DNA from: Parabacteroides goldsteinii DSM 19448 = WAL 12034
GTDB taxonomy: Bacteria; Bacteroidota; Bacteroidia; Bacteroidales; Tannerellaceae
Assembly (NCBI RefSeq): GCF_000969835.1
Contig: NZ_KQ033913.1
Location: forward strand, 936,194-1,000,193
Length of the DNA: 64,000 nucleotides
Direction of reading: 5' to 3'
Of this stretch, positions 46,301-57,300 are shown in pieces. The translations under genes and the position numbers were made by a program. Below the pieces are notes generated by a model. The model was not told where the DNA came from, did no database searches, and saw nothing but the letters and a program-made list of their open reading frames with translations. Position 1 is the stretch's first letter, and each line of letters begins with the position of its first letter.

Positions 46301-48736
46301 GTCACGCTGGCTCCGTCGCCTTCGATAACGAGCGCGCTACCTCCCTGTGAGGTGACTGCGATCTGCATTTTCGAGTTGTCTTTGTTCTCGCCGGGCAGTT
46401 GGTAGAGGGTGGCTGTCTTTTTATCCGCTGCCAGTGCGTCCTGTAGGGGTACGGATACTTCTTTCCCTTTGACAGCCGTTGCCGGTAGCATTTCGGGTGT
46501 TATGGTGAAAACATAGTCTTTTCCCCCGATGGTATTCCTGAGTGTGACGGTCGCTTTTTGTGCACCTGCCAGTTTGCTTTCGATGGGTTTGAAAGTGATG
46601 TCCTGCGGTTTGCTCATGACGGCTGCACGGGTAGCGACGGAAGTAGCGGCTGCCGCTTTGGTAGCTGTAGTACCGTTATGTGTGAGCCATTCGGGAGTGT
46701 TTTCAGGATAGTCGATCTTTACGGTCACTCCGTCCATCGAGGTTGTCTTCACGGTGGCCGAGTTGTCTTTTTTGATGACGATCTGTACGTCGTCGGGAGC
46801 TATACCCGGGTTTGCCGGCGTATGGGTTTTGTCGGTTCCGATCGCCTCGTACGAGGGGGTAACGGGTGCATCGAGCAGGGTAACGGTCACATTGGTTTTC
46901 AATCCTGCCTTCTTTTTGTTATGGAACACGATGGAACTCTGGTTGCCGTCTACCACCACGTCTCTGTTGTTGAGCACCAGGTCGAATACGGTTTCCGCCC
47001 CGCTCTGTGAAGCCTGTGTAACATCGAGCCAGGTGGGTTTGCTCTCCACTTCCACACCGTCGGGGCAGGTGATCTTTACTTGCGTGCGACTGTCGGTAAT
47101 ACGGTATACGCTTGTTTCGAGGGTTTCGGGATCGAAGTCGTTGGGATTGGATGAGGTTCCGTTCGGAGCCTTCGGAGGTTGTTGCGTTTCGATGGGTTTA
47201 GGCACGGATAACGCTTCAATAAAGAGGATGCTTTCAGAGCCGTCTGTGAGGCTTCGGAAGCGCAATGTCGTACGTGGATAGCGGCCTGTTTTGTAATCGT
47301 CTTTCAATGAGACTGTGTATGTATATCCGATCAGCCCGTTGGGGTAGGTTGTAGTGACGGGATCTGATATTTCCATCCAGTCGTATTTCTCCCCTGCAAT
47401 GCCCCCGGCGTATATTCTGGTCAGTCCGAGTGGCGAGTTCGACGTGGTAGATAGCGTAATACTGCTTCCCTTGAGCAACGACATGCTGACTGTTTTTGCT
47501 TCTTCGTCGTATTCGCTATCGTCCTTGAATGCTTCGGGTATGGTCACGACAATTTCCCCCGGCTTGTTGTCGGGGGTGTATTCGATGCTTCCGTCGTCTG
47601 CCCAGTCTGCCACGAGTATATTGGCGTCGAGGTGGTAGGCGTCTGCCTGCGTGATGGCGATGGTATAGCGGTGGTTGTTCGCTATATCGAACCAGGTGGC
47701 ATTGCCGTTGGCCCCTTGTTGCATGAATGGGATTTGATAGGATACGTCTTTCATTTCCGTTTCGTTTACTTTGTATTTGCCTTTCAGTATCATGTATGCT
47801 TTGTCGTCTTTAGGGTTGGGGTAGGCGTAGAAAGCTCCGGTTTGCAATCCGTTATTTGCATTCTCTCCAAAGAAAGCGTGCACCGGGTAGGTGATAAGCT
47901 GGTCGGGTTTGGCTTTGGGCAGGTCGCCGTATACGCGTATGGGGAAGAAACCCGAACCGCGCCGTCCATTGCCCATCGATATCGAAACGTGCGGCGAGGC
48001 GTGTCAGCTTGAAGCCCAGTTGCACACGGGCGGAGTTATCGAAACTTGTCAGGTCGATCGGTGTTGTGTAGGCGCCAGCCATAGCAAGGGGAGTAGCCAG
48101 CGTGTCGCCCTTGGCTGTTGCGGTGAACAGGCGGGTATGCCAGGTGGTGAAGACCGACTCCTGGGGAACTCCTTCAGTAGCAAGCTTCGGATTACCGTCT
48201 TCGCCCTCGGCGAATGTGATAGGAGTGAAGTCGGCAGGTTTCACGGTCTTGCCGTCAGCCGGGTCGACCAGTGTGGTATCGTTTGCGATACAATAGAGTT
48301 TGACGAAGAGGCCTTTTTTGAGTTTCAGAAGACCGGTCGTTTCCTTTCCGTCGGCACCGGTAGTGTTCAGTTGCAGTTCGGTGGCTCCTTTGGGCAGTTT
48401 GTCTTTGGGGTCGGCACGGTAGGCGAAGCGTTCCTGGAAGGTGTAGTCGCCGTTCTCGGTCTTTGCCCCGAAGACGTACACGTCGAGCGTCGAAATGGCG
48501 TTTTCGGCGGCGGTGGCGATGGGTGTTTCCGCTTTCGTCCCGGCAGTAGCGCTTGCGGCTTTCGACGTTACGGGTTTAACCGACAACTTATTTTTCAAAG
48601 TCATCAAAACTTCCCGGCGGGAATTGTCCGCGTCGGGAGTGACAGGGTCTGCGCCCTTTTGTTCTGTCTCTTTCGTGCAGCCACCCAGTAATAAAGTGGT
48701 GGCCAGACATCCGGTAATAAACTTTACGTACAACAT
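43354..48736 (-). pseudogene. Fimbrillin-type lipoprotein paralogue 1, broken by a 50-bp deletion
   Basis: Starts at 48736 with MLYVKFITGCLATTLLLGGC (lipobox Cys20). It reads through a FimA-like N-terminal domain (AENAISTLDVYVFGA, then FKLTRLAARFDID), then loses frame near 47975. There, CATCGATATCGA replaces a 50-bp stretch present in the two paralogues. The second frame carries on for 1540 codons from GNGRRGSGFFPIRVYGDLP through NHRYTIAITQADAYHLDANI, about ten Ig/BACON-like repeats of some 90 residues (TVTLKNK..GG type and ALGGS type alternate), and a FISUMP-type C-terminus (DPCPAGYRVSTVDEA, TWTSSQQ, ALPVRCIKK). The family is cell-surface fimbrial or adhesin-like. An intact version would be about 1810 residues. 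Confidence 0.75.
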
Positions 48737-48760
48737 ATTCAGTCTTTTTAAATAATTATT

Positions 48761-48930
48761 CAGTAGCCATCTCCGCCCACGAAGCGAAACAATGCCCGCC
48801 CTGAGGCGGAACAAAGCCGGGAAACCGTCCCGGGGTGGCTGTTTACACAAACGCACACAAAAAGCTGCGCAACCCCCGCCGGGGGCTGCGTAACGATCGG
48901 TGCATCTGTTATTGGTTACAGATGCGATTG
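48761..48930. repeat. Intergenic element 1, copy A (full length)
   Basis: A 170-bp sequence between ATPase copy 2 (stop at 48944) and fimbrillin paralogue 1 (start at 48736). In order on the plus strand it has AGCCATC...GGTGGCT outer arms enclosing three hairpins (CCGC-GCGA type, CCGCC-CTGA-GGCGG, CCGGGA-AACCG-TCCCGG). Then come GTTTACACAAACGCACAC, a CCCCCG-CCGGGGG hairpin that on the minus strand is followed by TTTTTG (terminator-like), and a GCATCTGT...ACAGATGC hairpin. Near-identical copies lie at 58308-58479 and 59469-59641. Confidence 0.85.
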
Positions 48931-48943
48931 ATAAGAAAAGAAA

Positions 48944-50617
48944 TTATGCGGTTTGTATCCAGACCTGTTTGCCGTCGAAGGTGATGGCCATTTTCAGGAT
49001 ATCGGTGAAGCCTGCATCACGAAGAGTGGCGGCATATTGCTTGTCTTCGATCTGTTTGAGAGCCGAGGCAAGTGCCTGTTCGACCGTTTCTTTCGGGCGG
49101 AGCCGTTTCAGTTCCATGATAATGGCCTGTCCCTGTCCGTTTTTGGGGCGGAGCAGGATATCGTAGCGTCCGAAACCCGCCTCGCGGTTGCTGCTGATTT
49201 CGAAGTCGGACATGCCGGCAAGCAGACCGAGCAGAAACGCCTGATAAACCTTTTCCGGATCGCGTCCGGAAGTGTCGTAGTAGGAAAGCGTATTTACCAG
49301 AAAATCGTTGAGCAACTCTTCGAAATATTCGATATCTCCCAGGCGCAAGGCTTGTAGCATCCGTTCGAGACGGTCGTTCTTTACGGGGCCGCCATCTATC
49401 CAGTTTTGGATAATGGTTTCAAACACAGTCGATATTTCCAGGTTCGGAACCTCTAACTTATATTCGTACAGTTTATTTGAAAGCATTACCGGATCGGAGG
49501 CTTTCAGATATCCGCTGAACAGCAGGAACGACCATATATTTGTCGCCTTGTCCAGTAAATCCGGAAAAGCCAGCTTGTCATTGATCACGCTGCGAACAGG
49601 ATCGCCCTGTATCAAAGCTTCCACTCCATCCCGTATCTGCGAGGGACCGTCGGCCAGCAAATGTCGGAGCAGCACGTCGGAACCGGTGTTTACCCAGTAA
49701 GGGGCCAGCACGCCGTCATACATTATATAATTAAGCACCGACCACGGATTATAGATCGTTATACCTGCAAAAAGATAGCCGTTGTACCATTGCTTAACTT
49801 CCTCTTTATGATCTCCCAAGGCATAATCGTCGAGTACCGAATCGGTTTCATCTTGTGTAAATCCGAAAGAGGCACACATCGGGCGATCCAGTAATGAGAA
49901 TACGGAGATATTATTCAATCCGCTGAATATCGACTCTTTGCTCACCCTGAGAATCCCGGTAATGACTCCGCGAAAAATATTCGTATTGTCTTTAAACACA
50001 AGACTCATAAAGTTACGCATGAACCCGATCATCCGGTCGTAATAGCCTTTGTCGTAGGCTACATGGATCGGGCTGTCGTATTCGTCGAGCAGGACGAGCG
50101 GGGGCATTCCCCAGTAATCGGTCAGCAAATCGGCCAACAACCTCATCGAACCGGCCAGTTCGTCGGGGGTCGCCTTGCGGTTTTGCAGGCGGATAAACTG
50201 ATCCAAATTGTCTTCCTGCCGGATATGTTCCTGCAGATAATCGTGCCGGATATATTCCGACTTTATTTCGCCGGCAAGCATTAGCAGCACCTCTTCGAAG
50301 GTTTCGCCTTTGCAATCTTTGAGTGTGATGAATATCACGGGATATTGTCCCTGGTACTTATCGAAATCTTTCCACTGTTCGATGCTTTTTCCTTTGAAGA
50401 GCGGACGATATACGTTACCTTCTGTTTTCTCGAAGAAATAGCGTAGTGTGGAAAGATTGAGCGTCTTACCGAAACGGCGCGGACGGGGGAGCAGGGTAAT
50501 GAGGCTACCCTCTTCTACGACTTGGCGGATAAAATCTGTCTTGTCTACATAATAATAGTCTTCGCTGACCAACAGCTTGTAATCGCTGATACCTATCGGT
50601 AACTTTTTCCTGTCCAT
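48944..50617 (-). CDS. AAA-ATPase_like / PD-(D/E)XK nuclease protein, copy 2
   Basis: A protein of 557 residues of the same architecture as the gene at 41147-42715 but a different subfamily. The N-terminus KLPIGISDYKLLVSEDYYYV is followed by P-loop RPRRFGKT (45-52), Walker B VLLDEYD (to 181), a central FGFTQDETDSVL/YNGYLF region, and C-terminal nuclease residues Asp486 (RYDILLRPKNG) and Glu502/Lys504 (IIMELKRL). Function unknown. A TATCTTTG promoter box lies 26 bp upstream, element 2 lies 104 bp upstream, and element 1 lies 13 bp downstream, so the gene is bracketed by the two repeats. Confidence 0.88.
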   Translation of the reverse strand: MDRKKLPIGISDYKLLVSEDYYYVDKTDFIRQVVEEGSLITLLPRPRRFGKTLNLSTLRYFFEKTEGNVYRPLFKGKSIEQWKDFDKYQGQYPVIFITLKDCKGETFEEVLLMLAGEIKSEYIRHDYLQEHIRQEDNLDQFIRLQNRKATPDELAGSMRLLADLLTDYWGMPPLVLLDEYDSPIHVAYDKGYYDRMIGFMRNFMSLVFKDNTNIFRGVITGILRVSKESIFSGLNNISVFSLLDRPMCASFGFTQDETDSVLDDYALGDHKEEVKQWYNGYLFAGITIYNPWSVLNYIMYDGVLAPYWVNTGSDVLLRHLLADGPSQIRDGVEALIQGDPVRSVINDKLAFPDLLDKATNIWSFLLFSGYLKASDPVMLSNKLYEYKLEVPNLEISTVFETIIQNWIDGGPVKNDRLERMLQALRLGDIEYFEELLNDFLVNTLSYYDTSGRDPEKVYQAFLLGLLAGMSDFEISSNREAGFGRYDILLRPKNGQGQAIIMELKRLRPKETVEQALASALKQIEDKQYAATLRDAGFTDILKMAITFDGKQVWIQTA

Positions 50618-50642
50618 AACTGTCCTGTTTTAAAAGGTTCTA

Positions 50643-50650
50643 CAAAGATA
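50643..50650 (-). promoter_or_regulatory. Bacteroidales -7 box of ATPase copy 2
   Basis: Reads TATCTTTG on the minus strand, exact TAnnTTTG, 25 bp before the ATG at 50617. The bases just upstream (about 50660-50715) are AT-rich with overlapping GCCAATATGGC and GCATATTAGC-type motifs. Confidence 0.5.
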
Positions 50651-50720
50651 AAATAATTAAACAATATGCCAATATGGCAATATACTGATTTGCCACATTA
50701 GCATATTAGCTTATTATTTT

Positions 50721-50790
50721 CCTATCAATCCCATCATGTCAAAGATCGTTCAGGCCGGAGCCTGTTGAATGTGGCCGCCCGCTGGCGGCC
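50721..50790. repeat. Intergenic element 2, copy 2
   Basis: CCTATCAATCCCATCATGTC then AAAGATCGTTCAGGCCGGAG then CCTGTTGAATGTGGCCGCCC and GCTGGCGGCC. The hairpins are AGGC-CGGA-GCCT and GGCCGCC-CGCT-GGCGGCC. It lies between the end of fimbrillin paralogue 2 and ATPase copy 2. Confidence 0.85.
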
Positions 50791-50821
50791 TGGAGTCAAA
50801 GACTTCTTTGACTTCTATATT

Positions 50822-53800
50822 CTATGGTGTGGCACAGCATCGGACATAGACGTTCGCTTCCGTTTTTCCAAAGAAACTACCCAAAACCATTGAGTCTTTA
50901 TGACGCAGATAAAATATATAAGCTTTACTACCATTTTCCGAGTTTCCCCAATACTGCGTGTTTGCCTACCTTGCCTTCAGGGAATGCATTATTATAGGTA
51001 GTATAATTATTCGTTGACTTCACACGATCCCATTCTGTACTGGTCGGTATATGCCATCCACTGGGGCAGGCAGTATCTAAAACACTTTTATTCCAAGGCG
51101 TTAAAGCCTGACTATTATTGGCAAGTGCCGGAGCAATAATCAAATCACCGAAATACCATACCTGCTGTCCGTTATATAAGTTTGCAGCACTGACTGTTAC
51201 ATTGAATGTCGCTTTTTTTTCTGTATCGCTTGCGTTCAGAACAGAAATAGTTGAACTTCCTATTGTTTTAGGCGTTATCGTCAGGGTTGTTCCGTCTACA
51301 GATACCGTGGCAACAGAAGGGTTCGATGATGTTATATTACCTACACCACCAGCGAGCTTCGTGATGGTAATTGCTGTTGCTGAAGATCTCTTCGGTATGT
51401 AGACATTATTTTTTGCCCATAGATAATTTCCGCTTGTGGCACTCAATACCGGAGCAGTAAAATTACCGGGGGTCACTGTTATATCTTTCGCTGCTCCCCC
51501 TTCTATATTGTTGGTCAGTCGCAGGGTAACAGCTTTCATTATTGTATTTGTATTATCAGGCTGTTTGATTACGATGTTTTGATTACCTTTTGCCAAATCG
51601 GTGTTGCTAATCGTAAACCATTCCCCTCCTCCGTTCCAATTGTTGTCTAATACAGCAACCTTTATTCCTTCAGGTGATTGGATAGATATATTGCTATTGC
51701 TGTTATTACCTGCTGTAATCAGTGTATTGGAGGCTGTTATTTCCGGACTAAGCAGATTGACGGTCATTGTCGTTTTTTTGTTCTCCGGGTCTGATTTGTT
51801 TACTATATCAAAAGAAGCAGCGTTTGTATTCGTACCATCCCATGTTACGGTATATATATTATCGGCAGTATAATTATTGCCTCCTGTTACCGTAATTCCG
51901 GTTGTTTTATTCTGTATTTCGGAACCGCCTAAAGCATATGCTTTTATCTCGATTGTAGAACCGGGAACCTTATAAATAGTAAGACTTGTATTGCTTAAAC
52001 TATTTTGGATAGGTTTTCCTGGCGTGTTGCTTTTTTCCACGACCGGCTCTTTGAATGTCGGTATGACTGCAAATGAATAATCTTTACCACCGCTTTTGTT
52101 TTTTAGAGTGACTGTTGCTGTCCGGGCTTGTCCTTGGGCAATCTTACTTTCCACCAGCGAGAATAGAATTGTGTTCGGGTGAGTTCCGGCTTTCGTCATT
52201 GTCACGCCGTTGTGTGAAAGCCACTCGGGCCCGCCATTAAAGTCTACACCTATCTGTACCCCATCGAGAGAGAGTCTTTATCGTAAAGTTATTTTTGCTG
52301 CAGATCGTCATGTTGACTTTTCCCGGGGTATCGTCTGACGGGGGAGTATAGGTATTGTCGGTACCTCCCAATGCACTAAAATCCGGAGCAATAGTTGCGT
52401 CTGACAACTTAACGGTGATAGTTGTTTTTAGCTTCATATGTTTGGAGTTGCAGAAAGATACTGTACCCTCTTGTTCGGCTGTATCCCGGTAATCATTTTT
52501 TAGCGTGAACTGATAGACTGTTTCGGTAGCATTGGTTGAAACGGGTTTTACATCGAGCCACTCAGGAGTTTCGGTCATGGTTATGCCATCAAAACAGAGC
52601 ATCTTTATTTTCAGCTTGCTTCCGTTAACCCTATACATCGAGGCTTTCAGCAAATCAGTATCGATAGTGTTCCTGTTTCCTGCTTCCTGTTGAATACTAA
52701 TTGCTTGCGGTGCGGCAATCGCTTCGACGAATAGTACCGTTTCAGCACCAGTCATTGTGTTGCTGAAGCGTACGATGGCACGTGGGTATTGTGATTTGTT
52801 ATAGTCTTTCTGCAACTCGAATGTATAAGTATAGTTTGTTTGGATTGCTTTACTTGACAGTCCGGTTGTTGTTTCGGAGATTTTTAGCCAGTCGTATTGT
52901 TGTGCATTCAGACCGCCTGTATAGGTTTTCTTAAAACTCAGCGCCGAAGTTGTGTTGATGCTCATGTCAAAGGTACTACCGGTTTCGAGAGCCATGCTGA
53001 CTGTCTGTGTATTTTTATCATATTTGTTGAGGCCTTCGAATGCCGGAGGGGTGGAAATCAGTAATTCGTTATTACTGTCTTCGGGTGTATACTCGAAGGT
53101 GCCGTCGTCTGCCCAGTCTGCCACGCTTATATTGGCGTCGAGGTGGTAGGGGGCTGCTTTGGTGATGCTGATGGTGTAGCGATGGTTGTTTGCTATATCG
53201 AACCAGGTGGCATTGCCGTCAGACATCTGCTGTGTGAATGGAATTTGATAGGATACGTCTTTCATCTCCGTCTCGTTTACTTTGTATTTCCCTTTCAGTA
53301 TCATGTATGCTTTGTCGTCTTTAGGGCTGGGGTAGGCGTAGAAGGCTCCGGTTTGCAGTCCGTTGTTCGCATCTTCACCGTAAAAGGCGTGTATGGGGTA
53401 GGTGATAAGCTGGTCGGGTTGTGCTTCAGGCAGGTCGCCGTAAACACGGATGGGGAAGTAACCCGAACCGCGTCGGCCATTGCCCATCGAGACTGTCTCG
53501 ATGGTAAAGCGGGAGATTCCCGCTTTATTGTCGATATCGAAACGTGCGGCGAGGCGTGTCAGCTTGAAACCGATTTGCAGGCGTGCGGAGTTATCAAAAC
53601 CGGTCAGGTCGACCGGTGTGGTGTAAGCTCCCGCCATAGCGAGTGGTGTAGCGAGCGTGTCGGCTTTGGCGGTAGCTGTCAGCAGACGTGTGTGCCAGGT
53701 TAGGAAGGTACTTTCCAGCGGAGTGCCTTCGGTTGTGGGTTACGGGTTGCCGTTTTCGCCCTCGGTAAAGGTGATAGGAGTGAAGTCGGCAGGCACGATT

Positions 53801-54264
53801 GTTTTGCCTGTGGCGGGGGTGGTCAGGGTGGTATCGTTGGCTATACAGTATAGTTTGACGAAAAGCCCTTTTTTGAGTTTGAGCAGCCCGCTCGTTTCGT
53901 TGCCGTGGGCATCGGTGGTGTTGAGTTGCAGTTCGGTGGCTCCTTGCGGCAGTTTGTCGTTGGCATCAGCGCGGTAGGCGAAGCGTTCCTGGAAGGTGTA
54001 GTCGCCGCTTTCTTGCGTTGCACCGAATACGTACACGTCGAGCGTCGAAATGGCGTTTTCGGCGGCGGTGGCGATGGGTGTCCCTGCTTTCGACGTTACG
54101 GGTTTAACCGACAACTTATTTTTCAAAGTCATCAAAACTTCCCGGCGGGAATTATCCGCGTCCGGCGTGACAGGGGCTGTGCCCTTTTGTTCTGTCTCTT
54201 TCGTACAACTACCCAGTAATAAAGCAGTTGCTAAACATCCGGTAATAAACTTTACGTACAACAT
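50822..54264 (-). pseudogene. Fimbrillin-type lipoprotein paralogue 2, broken at three points
   Basis: Starts at 54264 with the shared signal peptide and lipobox. Three lesions are visible. First, a TAA codon at 53740-53742, in frame (GNP-stop-PTTEGTPLEST). Second, a CT-tract contraction at 52266-52274, where (CT)4C replaces the (CT)5C needed to continue TLSLDGVQIGVDF. Third, a lost TA pair near 50950-50954, where GTATTGG replaces a probable GTATATTGG; restoring it gives YWGNSENGSKAYIFYLRHKD and ends RCCATP at the TAG at 50822. The reconstructed protein, about 1148 residues, has the FimA-like domain, five or six Ig/BACON-like repeats and a FISUMP C-terminus (CPSGWHIPTSTEW). It lacks 11 residues of the N-terminal linker present in the other two. 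Confidence 0.75.
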
Positions 54265-54288
54265 ATTTAGTCTTTTTAATTAATTATT

Positions 54289-54323
54289 CAGTAGCCATCT
54301 CCGCCCACGAGGCGGAACAAAGC
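54289..54323. repeat. Element 1 fragment upstream of fimbrillin paralogue 2
   Basis: CAGTAGCCATCTCCGCCCAC then GAGGCGGAACAAAGC, the first 20 or so bases and part of the second hairpin of element 1, running directly into the stop codon of paralogue 3. It fills the 60-bp gap between the two genes. Confidence 0.75.
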
Positions 54324-54324
54324 T

Positions 54325-57300
54325 TTATTTTACGACCACCAGTGCCGTGTTGCTTTTGATTCCCGAGCAACCTCCTTTATTGTCGCTGATCCAAATTTCA
54401 AAAGTAGCATTCGTATCAGGCAACCAGAATGCACCCCGGCCGGTTCCGAATACATTCGTCATATAGGTTTGTATCGGATAAGAAAAAGTGTACCAATTTG
54501 CATCTGTAACGGTTGCCGGCTTGTCGGTGAAGCCAACCAATGCCTTGTATTCGGCAAGAGTCGGTATATGCCAACCTGATCCGATGGCGTCGGCTTTGTT
54601 TTTGGCCGTAGTCTGGTTGGTTTCCTTGCCTAAGTTGCACCACCATTTAGTGGTCGTGGTATTGGCATTTACGATCGGGTAAGGAACTTTGCCCAGGCAA
54701 ACCGGGAAATAGATGTATTCATCCAATTCAAAACGCTGAAACTTGGGGTCATTGTGCTCGAAGTACAGATACCAGATGTTCTTCGTCGGGTTGAAAGTAG
54801 CTGTCGATTTGAACGAAACAACGTATACGTCTGTCGGGCTCTCTTGGGTCCATGTTTTTGTTTGTTTCACATCCTGATAGGTAGAGGCGCTGTTGGACGG
54901 ATCCTTCTGATCGCCAAAAGAAAACTTAAGCCCGGAAGGCGAAGAAACCGTCAGCGTGTAAGAACCGTTGGTTCCGTAGAATACGGCATTATTATTTAAT
55001 GAAACGTCATGTTGATACTTATTACCCTGAAGCACAAACTTAATAGCACTTCCCTTGTCGGTTGTAAAGACCGGCATGGAGGATTTGAAGTAGAGCGTAA
55101 TTGGCACAGACTGGGTGTTGTCGCTCTTATTTTTAACGGTGATCGTATAAGGGCCGGCGTTTTCAGGAGTTTTTGCTGTATTTCCTGCCAGTTTGATCGT
55201 GTAAGAGTCTGTCACCTGGTCGGAAGAGGTTTTCGACACGGTTACACCGCCGGGCACCTCGATGGCGGTTCCACCCAATGCCGACAGGGTGATTGTTGCA
55301 TCCGAGGTTGTTCCACTTTTGGTATAATACAGATTCAGCGTTGTGCCTTGCAGGTTGTTGGCTGCCGGATCCATAGTGCCTGCCTTGATCTGAGGCTTTT
55401 GGTAAGCCGGTTTCACCTTGAAGGTATAGGGAGCACCTCCGGCATCATTCACCAGTACCAGGTCTGCCTCTGCAAAACTGGTTGCATTGTTCTTTACCTT
55501 GAAAGTAAACGTAGCATCTCCTTTGGCGGGAGTTGTGCGCAGAGAGGCAGGAGTCTCTACGGTGAGCCAGTCCGGCTTTTTACTGATCGAAACCTTACCG
55601 CCCACTGCTTTCATGTTTAAGCTGAAAGTATTATCGGCTATCAGCTTTGTAGTGATGTTCGTACCGTTTAAAGAGACCGAGTTGTCGGGCGAAACGACTT
55701 TGACATTTGTTATTTCCGGAAGCACAGGTTGCAGGATGATCTCCTTATACTTGGTATTGTCCGATTTATTCATCACTTTCAGGGTCAGTGGGTTCGTGTT
55801 GGGTGTTGACTGGTCTTTGCCTGCCAGGCGCAGTTCATATTCCTGTTCCTTTTCGTTGGAAGAGGTAAGGGTTGCTTCTATTCCTGTCGGCAGTTCCAGC
55901 TGACTGCCGCCCAGGGCTTTTACCTTGATGGAGCCTACCGATGTCTTACCGGCAGGTTGCAGGCACAGGTAAAGTTTGTTTTCGCCGGCATCGTAGTTGT
56001 TGATATCCGGACTCATGACTGTACCGGTAGTTACAACGGGATCTTTAAATATCGGTGTGACTGTGAATAGGAAGTCTTTCCCGCCACTCTGGTTTTGCAA
56101 GGTAACGGTAGCCTTTTGGGCAGTGCCCTTAGCTATTTCGCTTTCTACGAGTGAGAAGCTGACCTCATTGGCTTTGCTGCCTGCTTTCGTTGTCGGCAGA
56201 CCGTTATGCTTGAGCCATGCCGGATGGCCGTCGAAATCTATGCCGACCTTTACGCCATCGAGCGACAGAGAAGACACTGTAAAGGTATTGTCGTCGTTTA
56301 CTGTCATGTTCACATTGCCCGGCACATCTCCGGCGGGTTCCACGTAGTTATTGTCTGTGCCGCCCAGGGCTTTAAAATTCGGACTGATAGAGGCATCCAG
56401 CAACTTAATGGTCACCGGCGTTTCCATACTGTTCTCTTTCTTGTTCAGGAAAATAACGAAACCTTCGTCTGCTGCCACATCCCGTTGTCCGTCTTTGATG
56501 AAGAACTGGAAAGTCGTTTTGGCGGTATTAGTCGAAACAATTTTCATATCGAGCCAGTCGGACATTGAGCCAACGATTGTTCCGTCGGGACAGGAGATGT
56601 TTATATTAACCTTACTTCCGGTAACTCTGTACATGGAGGCTTCCAGCAGATCGGCATCGAATGAGTTTCTGTTTCCCGCCTCCTGAGGTGTGGCGTTGGC
56701 CTGCGGGACGGAAACGGCCTCTACGGTGAGCGTAGTTTCTCCACCGGTCATTGTATTTATGAAATGCAGTATGGCACGCGGATAGCGGCTGCCTGCATAA
56801 GCGTCTTTTACGGAGAAGGTATAGGTATAGTCCATCGGTGCTGTTTTGGTGACGACCTTTGGCTTCGAAACTTCAAGCCAGTCGTATTGTTGTGCCGATG
56901 GTCCTCCTGCATATTTCTTATCGACAAAAAGAGCTGCCGGGGTGTTGATTGTGGCGTCGAACGTGCTTCCGGCTTTTATTGACATGCTGACGGAGCGCGT
57001 ATCCGGATCGTATTTTGTGTTGACCTTAAACGGATCGGGTATGTCGATTTCCATATCTCCGAAGTTTGTTTCCGGCTTAAACTCGTCGATGCTTCCGTCG
57101 TTCGCCCAGTCTGCCACGCTTATATTGGCGTCGAGGTGGTAGGGGGCTGCCTGCGTGATGGCGATGGTATAGCGATGGTTGTTCGCTATATCGAGCCAGG
57201 CAGCATTGCCGTCGGGCGCTTGCTGTGTGAATGGAATTTGATAGGATACGTTTTTCATTTCTGTTTCGTTTACTTTGTATTTGCCTTTGAGAATCAGAAA

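Noticed and set aside
44657..47638. Long plus-strand open frames across fimbrillin paralogue 1
   Set aside because: Hydrophobic, repetitive translations that mirror the minus-strand Ig-like repeats; no start context or conserved motif.
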